A DNA stretch of 49,283 nucleotides, from contig PUMM01000132.1 of assembly GCA_003551365.1 (NCBI GenBank), positions 1-49,283 on the forward strand, written 5' to 3'. The notes under the pieces were generated by a model. The model saw nothing but the letters and a program-made list of their open reading frames with translations. It searched no databases and was not told where the DNA came from. Below are positions 33,865 through 42,767 of this stretch, piece after piece. Position 1 is the stretch's first letter. Each line of letters starts with the position of its first letter. Origin of the DNA: Clostridia bacterium. Lineage in GTDB: Bacteria; Bacillota; Sulfobacillia; SLMV01. Position numbers and translations under genes: made by a program.

Positions 33865-36450
33865 TCACTCCACGAAGATGTACCCCTGTTCCCGTCGATC
33901 ATCGGGGTAGTGTTCGCCGCAGTACATGCGGAAACGACCCCTGCGCTCCGGAGTGATGGTAACGGTGGCCGGCTCATCTTCGGTGACCTCCACGTCCACG
34001 CCCAATTGCTCGATGACCAGTCGGTGGGTGCCGTCCGTCGAATGAACCTCAATGGTGATTTCCTCGCCCTCGCTGACCCGCACCATAGTGGGGCGCAGGC
34101 TGCTGTGTCCCATGGTGATCTCCACGAAGTCTGTGTGAATCGGCTCTTCTTCCTCTTCACGCTCGCCATAGACGTCCACGCAGGTTTCCTCCGGCGGAGC
34201 GTCGTCCATATCGGACGGCAGGGGAAGCGTTCTGCCCTGGGTATCCACCAGGGGTTCTTCTATGATGGGGCGATCCACAAATGCCTTTTCCTCTGGTTCT
34301 CCGCCCTCGGCACACAGTTCGTGCCACAGAAGGTTGGGGTGTTCGCTGCAAACCTCCTTGACGACGTGAACATCACATTCGTCTATTGGTTCTTTACCCT
34401 CGATAAAGAGCTCGCGGCGTTGCTGGCCCGATGGGCAGTCATCGCCCGGCAGTTTGCCCGACTTTATGCAGACAGTCCTCTCCACAATGCTGTCGGGTCG
34501 TTCGAAGTCCTCTGGCTCCAGCCCCTCATGGGCGGATTCCATGATGTCCCGCCACATCAGAACGGGATAGTAGCCGCTGGACATGGACTCTCCCAGTACC
34601 TGGCTCATGTTCTCCGGCTGGTCGAATCCCAGCCATATGGTTCCTGCATATCTGGGTGTGTAACCTACCCACCACAGGTCCACCACGTCGTCGGTGGTAC
34701 CGGTCTTGCCGGCAACTGGCCATCCACCGGACAGCTCAGCCCTCCAGCCGGTACCCCAGTTGTTGAGCCAGCCGGACCGGTCATCCCGGACCACACTCTT
34801 GAGCATGTCGGTCATGAGGTAGGCTTCCTCTGGTTCCAGTACAGCAGTGCGCTGGGACTGATTGTCCTCCAGCACGTTTCCGTGTCGATCCACCACCTTG
34901 GTGATGGCGATGGGTTCGGGGCGAACCCCCCCGGCGGCGAAGGCGGAATAGGCCACGGTGAGTTCCAGCGGTGAGACGCCGTCGGTCAGGCCGCCCAGGG
35001 CCAGGGATGGATTGCGATCGCTCTGCGGTCCATCGGGCACCAGAGTGGTTATTCCGAGACGTTCCGCCATATCAAATCCAGTGTCAATACCGATCTCCAT
35101 GAAGGTGCGCACGGCCGTCACATTGACCGAACGGCGTATGGCTTCACGCATCGTGGTGAGACCGCGGTAGGCACCCAGCGGGTAGCCGGATTCCGAGTAG
35201 TTGCGGGGCACGAAGCGTGAATCGGCTCGCGTGACTTCCACTGGAGCATCATCGATGATCGAAGCGGGATTCCATCCTTCTTCCAGCGCGGCGGCGTATA
35301 CTGCCACTGGCTTGAATGCTGAACCCGGCTGCCGCTTGGACTGCCAGGCCCGATTGTGTTCGAGCATATCCTTGCGGTCGCGGCTGCCAACTATGGACTG
35401 TATGTGACCGGTATGAGGATCCATGATCACTGCGGCAACCTGCAGGTCTTTGTCGTACTCACCGAGAGGGAAATTCTCAGAGATGTGTTCTGCGACCGCG
35501 CGTTCCGTGGCGGCCTGAATGTCCTGGTTGAGGGTGGTATGTATTTCTAGCCCCCCACCGTACACCTGATCTGCCGGGTAGCGCTCGAGCATCTGGGAGA
35601 TGACGTAGTCAACGAAATGAGCCGCCGGGCCTTCAATGTCAGACTTGAGTCCGACCAGCTCGATCTCCTCGTTCATGGCCCCATCTTTCTCATTGCCGGT
35701 TATGAAACCCTCGCGGACCATAGTTGAAAGCACCAGCTCCTGCCGTGCCACTGCCTGCTCTTTGTTGTGATACGGGGAATAGTGTTCGGGTGCTCGCGGA
35801 AGCCCCGCGAGCAAAGAGGCCTCGGCCAGGTTGAGATCCGAGACATCTTTGCCGAAGTATACCTGGGATGCGGCCTGCACGCCGTGCGCCCCGTGACCAA
35901 GATTTATTTGGTTGAGGTACATGTCAAGAATTTGATCCTTTGTGTAAGATCGCTCCAGCTGAATGGCCAAAAAGGCCTCCTGGATCTTGCGGTGCCACGT
36001 CTGCTCCATACCGATGGGCCAGGCATTGCGGGCCAATTGCTGGGTGATCGTGCTGCCGCCCTGCAGCGGGCCACCCGTGAGGTTGTTCCATGCCGCGCCC
36101 ACGATACGGTATACGTCCAGACCGAAGTGCTGATAGAATCGATGGTCTTCGATGGCTATAAAGGCCTGCCGGACGACTTCCGGAATGTCATCGTCCTCCA
36201 CCATGATGCGGTGTTCGCTTCCCCGGAGGGCACCAATTCTTTCACCCTCGGAATCATAGACGAACGATGTGACCTGAGGCTGCGGACGAACCTGTTCGAT
36301 TTCCGGCATGGTCCGCACAGCACTCAATACCATTCCGGCGCTGGCTCCCACCGTCGCGATGACCACCAGTACAAACAGGACCAGCAAGAATCGCGACCAG
36401 CGAACGGACCTTCTGTTTCGTCGCGACCTTTTCTTGGACCGTCTTACCAA
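33865..36450 (-). CDS. Class A penicillin-binding protein (PBP1A-like) with C-terminal cupredoxin-like domain
   Basis: Bifunctional cell-wall synthase. Numbering is from the TTG start: a basic cytoplasmic tail, membrane helix (about 21-42), GT51 glycosyltransferase with catalytic E101 in IEDHRFYQHFG and QGGSTITQQLARN, then a transpeptidase with S377-x-x-K380 (PGSAFKP), S441-V-N and K582-T-G. After a Cys-containing acidic linker (about 650-770) the last 90 residues look like a cupredoxin: a beta-rich fold with H809 (GTHRLVIEQLG) and C844/H847 (YCGEHYPDD), ligands of a type I-like copper site; the axial Met is not evident. The TTG at 36450 follows GAGAGGGG by 6 bases; GTG 36471 would lie only about 5 bases from the predicted transcript start. 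Length is 861 residues. Confidence 0.9.
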   Translation of the reverse strand: MVRRSKKRSRRNRRSVRWSRFLLVLFVLVVIATVGASAGMVLSAVRTMPEIEQVRPQPQVTSFVYDSEGERIGALRGSEHRIMVEDDDIPEVVRQAFIAIEDHRFYQHFGLDVYRIVGAAWNNLTGGPLQGGSTITQQLARNAWPIGMEQTWHRKIQEAFLAIQLERSYTKDQILDMYLNQINLGHGAHGVQAASQVYFGKDVSDLNLAEASLLAGLPRAPEHYSPYHNKEQAVARQELVLSTMVREGFITGNEKDGAMNEEIELVGLKSDIEGPAAHFVDYVISQMLERYPADQVYGGGLEIHTTLNQDIQAATERAVAEHISENFPLGEYDKDLQVAAVIMDPHTGHIQSIVGSRDRKDMLEHNRAWQSKRQPGSAFKPVAVYAAALEEGWNPASIIDDAPVEVTRADSRFVPRNYSESGYPLGAYRGLTTMREAIRRSVNVTAVRTFMEIGIDTGFDMAERLGITTLVPDGPQSDRNPSLALGGLTDGVSPLELTVAYSAFAAGGVRPEPIAITKVVDRHGNVLEDNQSQRTAVLEPEEAYLMTDMLKSVVRDDRSGWLNNWGTGWRAELSGGWPVAGKTGTTDDVVDLWWVGYTPRYAGTIWLGFDQPENMSQVLGESMSSGYYPVLMWRDIMESAHEGLEPEDFERPDSIVERTVCIKSGKLPGDDCPSGQQRRELFIEGKEPIDECDVHVVKEVCSEHPNLLWHELCAEGGEPEEKAFVDRPIIEEPLVDTQGRTLPLPSDMDDAPPEETCVDVYGEREEEEEPIHTDFVEITMGHSSLRPTMVRVSEGEEITIEVHSTDGTHRLVIEQLGVDVEVTEDEPATVTITPERRGRFRMYCGEHYPDDRREQGYIFVE

Positions 36451-36482
36451 GGAGATCCCCTCTCTCTTCACTGCTCGCGTGT

Positions 36483-36491
36483 ATTATAACA
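36483..36491 (-). promoter_or_regulatory. Extended -10 promoter of the penicillin-binding protein gene
   Basis: On the reverse strand TGTTATAAT (36491 to 36483) is a perfect extended -10 element; no good -35 box is seen. Transcription would begin near 36476, which favours the downstream TTG start for the gene. Confidence 0.6.
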
Positions 36492-36770
36492 TACAACCCC
36501 GGGTTCTATCTGCATAATGCTCCGGTCAGAATCTACCGAACTGAACGGCTTCCGTCAGCAATCTGACGTGTGGCCGGCGATATTGTTCCGCTCTGCGGGC
36601 GAGGCAGTGTATCTCTGAGTTTCCCCGGGCAGCCCGGTTCATCCGGAAGAGGGAGGATGCCACGACTCACGTGTGGGCAGGATTAGAGACCGCGCGTGGG
36701 TAACATCTTCAACGGGATAGTGCATCATCCGTGTTCGGTGGATCTGGGCCACCATGAGGGGAGGATTCAG

Positions 36771-37337
36771 TTGCTGGATTCTGCGGTCAGTTTTTCACAC
36801 GCAGTTATGCAGTCCTATGTAGGTGCGGGGGATGCCGTGGTGGATGCGACAGCGGGGAACGGGAACGACACGGAGTTTCTGGCGAGAATGGTTGGTGCCT
36901 CTGGTCGGGTTTATGCCTTTGATGTGCAGCGGGAGGCGCTCGAACGCACCCGGCGTCGCCTGGCCGACTGTGAACTGCTTCAGCGGGTCACGTTGATTGA
37001 GACGGGTCACGAATGTCTGGCGGAACACGTGGAGGGGCGCGAGCTGGCCGCGCTCATGTTCAACCTGGGATATCTGCCCGGCAGTGACAGGACAGTTATA
37101 ACGCAGCCCGAAACCACAGTGTCCGCTCTGCGGCAGGGGATCTCACTGCTGCGGCCGGGAGGAGTTGTGACGGTGGTTATGTACCCAGGTCACCGGGGAG
37201 GGGAGGTGGAGAAGGAGGCGGTCATGGATTTCTGTGCTCGGCTGGATGATGGGACGTACCTGGCGCATCATATGCATCCCCTCAACAGCAGCTGCCGGGC
37301 TCCCTCAACTGTGACCATACACCGGAAATCGCAGTGA
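36771..37337 (+). CDS. MnmM-like (YtqB family) class I SAM methyltransferase
   Basis: Homologues of B. subtilis YtqB (MnmM) methylate the wobble uridine side chain in tRNA (nm5s2U to mnm5s2U). The SAM motif is VVDATAGNGNDTEFLA, with an acidic residue after VYAFDVQ and the family signature MFNLGYLPGSD, ending in HPLNSSCRAPSTVTIHRK. TTG 36771 is chosen: GGGGAGG lies 6 bases upstream and the protein (188 residues) then begins at the family N-terminus. A GTG at 36696 would add 25 unmatched residues. It stands divergent from the penicillin-binding protein gene and appears monocistronic. Confidence 0.85.
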   Translation: MLDSAVSFSHAVMQSYVGAGDAVVDATAGNGNDTEFLARMVGASGRVYAFDVQREALERTRRRLADCELLQRVTLIETGHECLAEHVEGRELAALMFNLGYLPGSDRTVITQPETTVSALRQGISLLRPGGVVTVVMYPGHRGGEVEKEAVMDFCARLDDGTYLAHHMHPLNSSCRAPSTVTIHRKSQ

Positions 37338-37469
37338 CAGCGGGTAGTGATCTGGTTTCTTGCAATCCTTCCGGGAATGCTGTGTCAGGTCCGATGATCG
37401 TGTCGCATGGGCAGGAGAGGTGGACCGAACACAGAAGGAAGAGATATACAGGGGAATAGGGGGCATGCT

Positions 37470-38942
37470 ATGCGGCTGGTGACAGGGAAGATCAGTCATG
37501 AGAGCAATACGTTTAGCGTCATACCCACAGATTTGGAAGCATTTCGTCGGAGAGGATATCACTGCGGCGAGGACATATTGTCTGCCTTTGCGGACACGAA
37601 TACTCCGTTGGGAGGATTCATAGACGGAGCGCGGGAGCGAGGGGTGCAATTGCTGCCCACGGTAGCTGCCGATGCTACGCCGGCGGGACCCGTCACCCGT
37701 TCTGCTCTGGACACATTGCTTGCGCAGTTGCTGGACGGAATACGCAAATCTGGCAACCCGGATGGGATTTTGCTGCAGCTGCACGGGGCAATGGTGACCG
37801 AGGACAGTGAGGACGGTGAGGGCGAGATATTGGCGGCCATCCGTGAGGAAGTGGGAGAGGATCTGCCCATAGTGGCCACTCTTGATCTGCACGGAAATGT
37901 CACTGAGCGGATGGTGTCGGCAGCCACGGCATTGATCGGATATGACACCAATCCGCATGTGGATGGTCGGGCGCGTGGACGGGAGGCGCTGGATTGTATG
38001 TGGCGCATAGTGCGCGGCGAGATCGAGCCGGTGATGGTGCGATCCCAGCCTCCAATAATGCCGCATCCGCTGCGGGTCCGTACGGACACTGGTCCTCTGG
38101 TTGACCTGCTGAACATAGCCCGGAGCTGGGAGGAAGAGCCCGGAATACTGGACGTATCCGTGTTCGGTGGCTGGCCGCACGTGGACGTGCGTGATGCCGG
38201 TCTCTCCTTCCTCGCGCTCACTGATGCCGATGAGCGCCTCGCCCGGACCGCGGTTGAGGAACTATCGGAAGAGGCTCTGTGCCAATTGGAGGAATTCCGA
38301 CCGCAGACTCTGGTGGATCTGGATGAAGCGGTTGAGCGGGCCGTTGGTGCCTCTTCCGGTCCAGTCATACTGGCGGAGATCGGGGACAGCCCCGCCGGGG
38401 GGAGCTCGGGAGACGGCACCCACACACTGCGCGCCCTCCTCAGTGCGGGAGCAGATGATGTGGCCATTCTTGTCAAGGATCCAGAGGCAGTGGCTGCCGC
38501 GGAGGATGCTGGAGTGAGGGGTAGTTTCTCCATGCGGGTGGGCGGTAAGACTGATGACCTGCACGGTGAACCCACTCACCTTGCAGGAGCGGTGAGGGCT
38601 CTGACCGACGGGATTTATGTCAACCGGGGACCCATGTCCACCGGTGTGACGGTGGATGTGGGCAGGACGGCGGTAATCAGGACAGGGCAGAGATTTGACG
38701 TGGTGCTTACGGAGAGGCGCATTTCCCCGGTAGATCCGCAGGTATTCCGGCAGGCCGGTGTCGACCCGGCGCAGAAGAGGATTGTGGTGCTGAAATCAGG
38801 GGGGCATTTCCGCGCCGCCTATACCGACATGGCGGCGGAAATCCTGGATGTTGACGTGCCGGGCGTTACGGCCGCTGATCTCACGTCGTTCGGCTACTCT
38901 GCCGTGCGGCGGCCGGTATTCCCTCTGGATGAGGATATCTGA
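37470..38942 (+). CDS. M81 family metallopeptidase (MlrC-like)
   Basis: Family named for microcystinase C, which opens linear microcystin peptides; most members have unknown substrates. The N-terminal half carries the metal motifs: ISHESNTFS, ILLQLHGAMVTE, VATLDLHGN and GYDTNPHVD. The C-terminal MlrC domain includes ILAEIGDSPAGGSSGDGT and KSGGHFRAAY. Length is 490 residues, the family norm. ATG 37470 follows GGGG by 6-7 bases; the frame extends 21 codons upstream without support. Location near a solute-processing block suggests peptide or amide cleavage, but no substrate is indicated. Confidence 0.88.
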   Translation: MRLVTGKISHESNTFSVIPTDLEAFRRRGYHCGEDILSAFADTNTPLGGFIDGARERGVQLLPTVAADATPAGPVTRSALDTLLAQLLDGIRKSGNPDGILLQLHGAMVTEDSEDGEGEILAAIREEVGEDLPIVATLDLHGNVTERMVSAATALIGYDTNPHVDGRARGREALDCMWRIVRGEIEPVMVRSQPPIMPHPLRVRTDTGPLVDLLNIARSWEEEPGILDVSVFGGWPHVDVRDAGLSFLALTDADERLARTAVEELSEEALCQLEEFRPQTLVDLDEAVERAVGASSGPVILAEIGDSPAGGSSGDGTHTLRALLSAGADDVAILVKDPEAVAAAEDAGVRGSFSMRVGGKTDDLHGEPTHLAGAVRALTDGIYVNRGPMSTGVTVDVGRTAVIRTGQRFDVVLTERRISPVDPQVFRQAGVDPAQKRIVVLKSGGHFRAAYTDMAAEILDVDVPGVTAADLTSFGYSAVRRPVFPLDEDI

Positions 38943-39066
38943 CCCTGTCGTTGGAAGTGGGAGGAAGTTACCCTGGCCGACCTATGTCCCGGAGGATTGG
39001 ACTGCAGCTGGGGTAGTCGGGCACAGAAGCAGCCGCGAGTGTATATGCACGGAAGGAGGATGCATC

Positions 39067-39651
39067 TTGAAAATCGTAGCCATTCAGACCAGTGCCAATG
39101 AAGATGGTCTCACGCACGCTCTGGCGGGGGCGGCTCTAGAGGGTGCCAGGAAGGAAGGTGCCTGTACGGAACTGATTAACCTCAATTCTATGGATGTCAG
39201 GTCCTGTATAGTGTGCGGATCCGGGTGGGGGCATCACCGCTCGGCTGATGCTGAGCTGTCGCCTGACGAGTGTGTCATATCCGATGATTTTACCGAGGTT
39301 CGCCAGAAGGTAGCCGAGGCAGATGGCCTGGTTTTCTGTACGCCGGTGTATTTTTGGGATCTGAGTGAGACGGCCAAGGCTCTGCTGGATCGTCTGCGCC
39401 GCACCCATTATCCCATAGGTGAAGAGTCTCCCTTCACGGGTAAGCCAGTAGTCAGCATTGCAGCAGCGGGAGGCAGCGGCAATGGAGCCACAGAGGCCGC
39501 CAGCAATCTGGAGACCCACTTTGTGAAGTGGATGGATATGGTGCGAGTAATGACTCTTCCCGTTACCCGGCAGACGGCTGAGATACACATGGAGACCGCA
39601 GAGAAGGCAGGCGAGCTGTTGGCGCGCACCGCCCAGTCCTGCCGAGATTGA
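39067..39651 (+). CDS. Flavodoxin-fold NAD(P)H-dependent oxidoreductase
   Basis: FMN-binding protein of the NADPH-dependent FMN reductase / iron-sulfur flavoprotein group. It starts KIVAIQTSANEDGLTHALA (FMN phosphate loop, with an unusual ANEDG). A cysteine segment follows (SCIVCGSG ... DECVISDDF), then VFCTPVYFWDLSETAKALLDR, typical of the fold, and a C-terminal helix. TTG 39067 follows AGGAGG by 6 bases, which settles the start; the open frame extends far upstream into the M81 gene. Length is 194 residues. The electron partner is unknown; it might reduce a component of the corrinoid system downstream, which is speculation. Confidence 0.82.
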   Translation: MKIVAIQTSANEDGLTHALAGAALEGARKEGACTELINLNSMDVRSCIVCGSGWGHHRSADAELSPDECVISDDFTEVRQKVAEADGLVFCTPVYFWDLSETAKALLDRLRRTHYPIGEESPFTGKPVVSIAAAGGSGNGATEAASNLETHFVKWMDMVRVMTLPVTRQTAEIHMETAEKAGELLARTAQSCRD

Positions 39652-39857
39652 TTGAGTGCGTACTGGTGGTCGCGGTGCGGTTATGCCGCCCGCCGATGCC
39701 GGGCCTGGCGGCGATAAATTCCGGCACGGGGCCGATCCGGCCGGGCATGTACTCCGCTGGCCGATGACTTGCGCGCTTCATGCCGGTCTGCTGCGGTGTT
39801 TTATCAGGGTGAGCCCCGATTGAACCTGCGGGGCCGCAGGATGGAAGGTGAGTGATA

Positions 39858-41204
39858 ATGATGTCAGGATTCAGAGAGGACTACCACCGATACTACTGGG
39901 CTCCGTTTACCCAGATGGGAGACTTGGCTGAGGAGGAACCGCTGGTCATAGTCTCCGGCGATGGGGCGACGGTGCAGAACGACGCGGGCGACACTTTCAT
40001 AGATGCCCACGGTGGTCTGTGGCTGGTCAATGCTGGCTTTGGTCGCAGGGAGATTATGGATGCCGCTGCGGAGCAGATGTACCGGCTCAGCTGGTTTCCC
40101 TCCTTTGAGGGCATGTGCAACGATGCTGCCCTGAACCTGGCCCGCCGGCTCATTGACATGACTGCTGCGGAGGGCATGTCGCGAGTGTTTTTCTCCTCGG
40201 GAGGATCCGAGGCCAATGAGGCTGCCCTGAAGATGGCCAGGCAGTACTGGCGGCTGCAGGGATACCCGGGCAAATACAAGATCATCTCTCGCAGTCAGGC
40301 CTACCACGGGGTGAGCATGGGAGCTCTGAGTGCTACGGGGATTGCCGCCAATCGACGGCAGTTCGAACCCCTGGTGCCGGGCTTTCGACACATATCTCCC
40401 CCCTACTGCTACCGCTGTCCGTATGGGCTGGATGAGAACAGCTGTGACCTCAACTGCGCCAAAGAGCTGGAGAGGTCCATCCAGTTTGAGGGACCGGATA
40501 CGGTGGCCGCATTCATAGCTGAGCCGGTCATGGGTGCAGGAGGTGTTCTGATACCGCCGGACGGCTACTGGCAGGAAATCCAGAGAATATGTCGCAGATA
40601 CGATGTCTTGCTGATAGCCGATGAAGTGATAACCGGTTTTGGTCGCACCGGGGAAATGTTTGGGGTTCGTCACTGGGCGGTCGAACCTGACATTATGACC
40701 TTTGCCAAGGCTCTGACTTCCGGATACCATCCTCTCGGGGCGACTCTGGCGCGGGAAGAGATCTTCTCGGTAACTCTGGGAGAACACGGTGATAACCGGG
40801 AGTTTCAGCACGGCACAACCTTTGCGGGACACCCGGTGGCCTGTGCCGCGGCGGATGCCAATCTGAACATCATCGAGGGGGAGGAGTTGGTGCAGCAGGC
40901 CCGGGATAAGGGGAACTATCTGCTGGAGAAGCTGGGCGAGCTGCAGGACCTGCCCGTAGTCGGTGATGTGAATGGCCTGGGTCTCATGGCCAGGCTCGAG
41001 ATCGTGCGCGATGCGGACACGAGAGAGGCCTTTCCGGACGATGAGCAGGTCGGACTGCAGGTCTCCAGAGAACTCCTGCGTCGGGGCATCATACTCCGTC
41101 CCATCGGTGATATCCTGACGTTCTCGCCGCCGCTGGTCATCGACCATTCCCAGATAGACGACATGGTGCGGATCATCGGCGATATCCTGCAGGATCTACG
41201 CTGA
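39858..41204 (+). CDS. Class III PLP-dependent aminotransferase
   Basis: Omega-amino acid or related transaminase. The sequence has the family N-terminus (YYWAPFTQMGDL), FFSSGGSEANEAALKMAR (PLP phosphate), YHGVSMGALSATG, AFIAEPVMGAGGV, LLIADEVITGFGRTGEMFG (Asp pairing with the PLP nitrogen) and the Schiff-base lysine in TFAKALTSGYHPLGA, then HGTTFAGHPVACAAA. An insertion CYRCPYGLDENSCDLNC contains four cysteines, as in some taurine- and beta-alanine-type members. Length is 448 residues. ATG 39858 follows GGAAGGTGAG. The substrate cannot be told; beta-lysine or another omega-amino acid would fit the neighbours. Confidence 0.88.
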   Translation: MMSGFREDYHRYYWAPFTQMGDLAEEEPLVIVSGDGATVQNDAGDTFIDAHGGLWLVNAGFGRREIMDAAAEQMYRLSWFPSFEGMCNDAALNLARRLIDMTAAEGMSRVFFSSGGSEANEAALKMARQYWRLQGYPGKYKIISRSQAYHGVSMGALSATGIAANRRQFEPLVPGFRHISPPYCYRCPYGLDENSCDLNCAKELERSIQFEGPDTVAAFIAEPVMGAGGVLIPPDGYWQEIQRICRRYDVLLIADEVITGFGRTGEMFGVRHWAVEPDIMTFAKALTSGYHPLGATLAREEIFSVTLGEHGDNREFQHGTTFAGHPVACAAADANLNIIEGEELVQQARDKGNYLLEKLGELQDLPVVGDVNGLGLMARLEIVRDADTREAFPDDEQVGLQVSRELLRRGIILRPIGDILTFSPPLVIDHSQIDDMVRIIGDILQDLR

Positions 41205-41349
41205 GACCGGTCCTGCGAATGTGTCCATCAGTGGCCGACGGGTTCCAGTCGGTATTGTCCGGTGCAGTGGTCCCGGGCGGTGGGGGCGATTCCCGGGCCA
41301 GGTCTCAGGTCTCTGAGTTGCACCGGCTCACAGGTGTGGTATGGTAATT

Positions 41350-41384
41350 GCGCGGCCGTGCCGTGCGCCACGGCGCGGTCGCGC
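41350..41384 (+). repeat. Near-perfect 16-bp inverted repeat upstream of the methyltransferase gene
   Basis: The arms 41350-41365 and 41369-41384 are complementary over 16 positions (two G-U in RNA) around the 3-base loop CGC. It ends 17 bases before the Shine-Dalgarno site of the next gene. There is no U-tract, so it is not an ordinary terminator; it may be an operator or an mRNA structure. Confidence 0.75.
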
Positions 41385-41416
41385 ATGGAAGCGCTAATTC
41401 CGGGAGGTGCACAGAC

Positions 41417-42211
41417 GTGCTTTTTATCGGAGAATCGATCAATGCAACGCGGAAATCGGTGGCGAGAGCTATAGGTGAGCGGGATGAAGAGGCAATTCGC
41501 GAACTGGCACGGTCGCAGGTTGAGGCCGGAGCACATATGCTGGATGTCAACGCCGGCACCGGAGGTGACGGCGAAGTCGAGGATCTGAAGTGGCTCGTTC
41601 AGGTGGTGCAGGACGAAGTGGGAGTTCCTCTTTCGCTGGACAGCAGCGATCCCGAGGCCATCAGAGAGGCGAGTCGTGTGCATGAAGGCGAGCCCATGAT
41701 CAACTCGATTTCCGGTGAAGAGGGCAAGCAGGCTACTCTGCTGGAGATTGTGGCCTCCATGCCCTGCAAGGTTATTGCGTTGTGCCTGGATGATTCGGGT
41801 ATTCCCGATACTGCGTCAGAACGTGTGGATCTGGCGGAGAAGCTCACTTCTCGTCTGGAAACCGCGGGCGTACCGCAGGACAAAGTCTTTGTGGATCCGG
41901 TGGTGCTCAGTGTGGCCACCGACGCCGGGGCCGGGCCGATCGCCCTGGAGACCATTGAGAAGGTACGGGATCGCCTGCCGGAGGTCAATATAGTGGTCGC
42001 TGTGTCGAACGTGGGGTTCGGACTGCCCGGCCGCGAGGTGCTCAATCGAACCTTCACTGCTCTGGCCGTCAGTCGCGGAGCCGATACCATGTTGGCGGAT
42101 ATTCGCGACCCCGGAGTTGTGGCGGGTGCCATAGCGGCATACACGCTGTCGGGTCAGGATCCCTACTGTGGCAACTATCTTAAGGCTTACCGGGATGGAT
42201 TGCTCTCCTGA
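41417..42211 (+). CDS. Methyltetrahydrofolate:corrinoid methyltransferase (MtgA/MtqA/AcsE-like)
   Basis: Pterin-binding TIM-barrel enzyme that moves a methyl group between a corrinoid protein and tetrahydrofolate. LFIGESINATRKSVARAIGERD, then VEAGAHMLDVNAGTGGD, PLSLDSSDPEAI, MINSISGEE, VFVDPVVLSVATD and VAVSNVGFGLPGREVLNRTF are the standard pterin-domain motifs. GTG 41417 follows GGGAGGTG by 8 bases. Length is 264 residues, the family norm. The neighbouring corrinoid protein and two MttB homologues indicate the direction methyl-corrinoid to THF in amine demethylation. Confidence 0.92.
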   Translation: MLFIGESINATRKSVARAIGERDEEAIRELARSQVEAGAHMLDVNAGTGGDGEVEDLKWLVQVVQDEVGVPLSLDSSDPEAIREASRVHEGEPMINSISGEEGKQATLLEIVASMPCKVIALCLDDSGIPDTASERVDLAEKLTSRLETAGVPQDKVFVDPVVLSVATDAGAGPIALETIEKVRDRLPEVNIVVAVSNVGFGLPGREVLNRTFTALAVSRGADTMLADIRDPGVVAGAIAAYTLSGQDPYCGNYLKAYRDGLLS

Positions 42212-42657
42212 AGCATGGGATTTGAAACGCGAGGATTGCCCATCCGTCAGGTCACGCGGGATTTATTGCAGGAAGTCACCCTACGCACGTGACCCGGGGA
42301 CCGAACCTGATTCCCGGCTCACATACCTAGTACGCTATCCGGAGTCCGGGGGGGATGCGGTGGCCTGTGCGAGACATAATGCCGGCCTTGCGCTCCCGCA
42401 TCCCCCTGTGTCGCGGTAGCTGCTCCCTCACAGTCGCCCCGGAACCAGAACTCCCCCCTAGCCGGCTCCATCTGACCCAGTGTGCAGCCGCAAGTAGAGT
42501 AGATTTGATGATTTGGCATGCAGTGACCGGTGGCTTCAGGTGTCTGACGTGCAGCAATACAGTGGATCGGGCGGCGAAATCCAATTTTCGTGCCAGTTCG
42601 CGTCACTATCGACTCTCGCGTTGCCGCAAATATTTCCGATAAGGGCTCGATATGCCC
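42212..42657 (+). other. Intergenic region with strong inverted repeats
   Basis: No gene is recognised. GGTCACG (42250-42256) can pair with CGTGACC (42288-42294). A perfect 11-bp repeat, GGGGGATGCGG (42350-42360) with CCGCATCCCCC (42396-42406), encloses 35 bases. No T-tract follows either, and no known riboswitch signature was identified. Confidence 0.5.
42350..42406 (+). repeat. Perfect 11-bp inverted repeat
   Basis: Two fully complementary 11-base arms (42350-42360 and 42396-42406) with a 35-base interior that holds a further GGCC/GGCC pairing. It lies between the pterin methyltransferase gene and the small ORF unit. It may be a structured RNA or a terminator lacking a U-tract. Confidence 0.7.
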
Positions 42658-42685
42658 TTGAAAACTCTCCCCAATGTGATATATT
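42658..42685 (+). promoter_or_regulatory. Sigma-A promoter upstream of an 18-codon ORF
   Basis: TTGAAA (42658-42663), 16 bases, TATATT (42680-42685). Transcription would begin near 42692, about 17 bases before the small ORF. Confidence 0.6.
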
Positions 42686-42708
42686 GTTATCATCATCAGG
42701 GGGGAGAG

Positions 42709-42765
42709 ATGACAGTGAGTGGTCTGAGAGCTAGCATGCAGGCCAATCTGGAAGAGTACAACTGA
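42709..42765 (+). CDS. Possible 18-residue peptide (leader peptide or small protein)
   Basis: ATG 42709 follows AGGGGGG closely and reads 18 codons (MTVSGLRASMQANLEEYN) to TGA. A promoter lies just upstream and a terminator 25 bases downstream, so the ORF fits as a stand-alone transcription unit or as the leader of the corrinoid-protein gene. There is no run of one amino acid that would indicate classic amino-acid attenuation. No family is recognised. Confidence 0.4.
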   Translation: MTVSGLRASMQANLEEYN

Positions 42766-42767
42766 CA

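Noticed and set aside
33688-34974. A 428-codon open frame on the forward strand opposite the penicillin-binding protein gene
   Set aside because: The reverse strand has clear GT51 and transpeptidase motifs; the forward translation has no domain and arises from GC-rich codon bias.
39864-41147. A 427-codon reverse-strand frame opposite the aminotransferase gene
   Set aside because: The forward frame has all class III aminotransferase motifs; the reverse translation is a shadow without family features.
42212-42657. Cobalamin riboswitch before the corrinoid-protein gene
   Set aside because: Sequences such as CAGTGACCGGTGGC looked suggestive, but a proper B12 box and the conserved core were not found.
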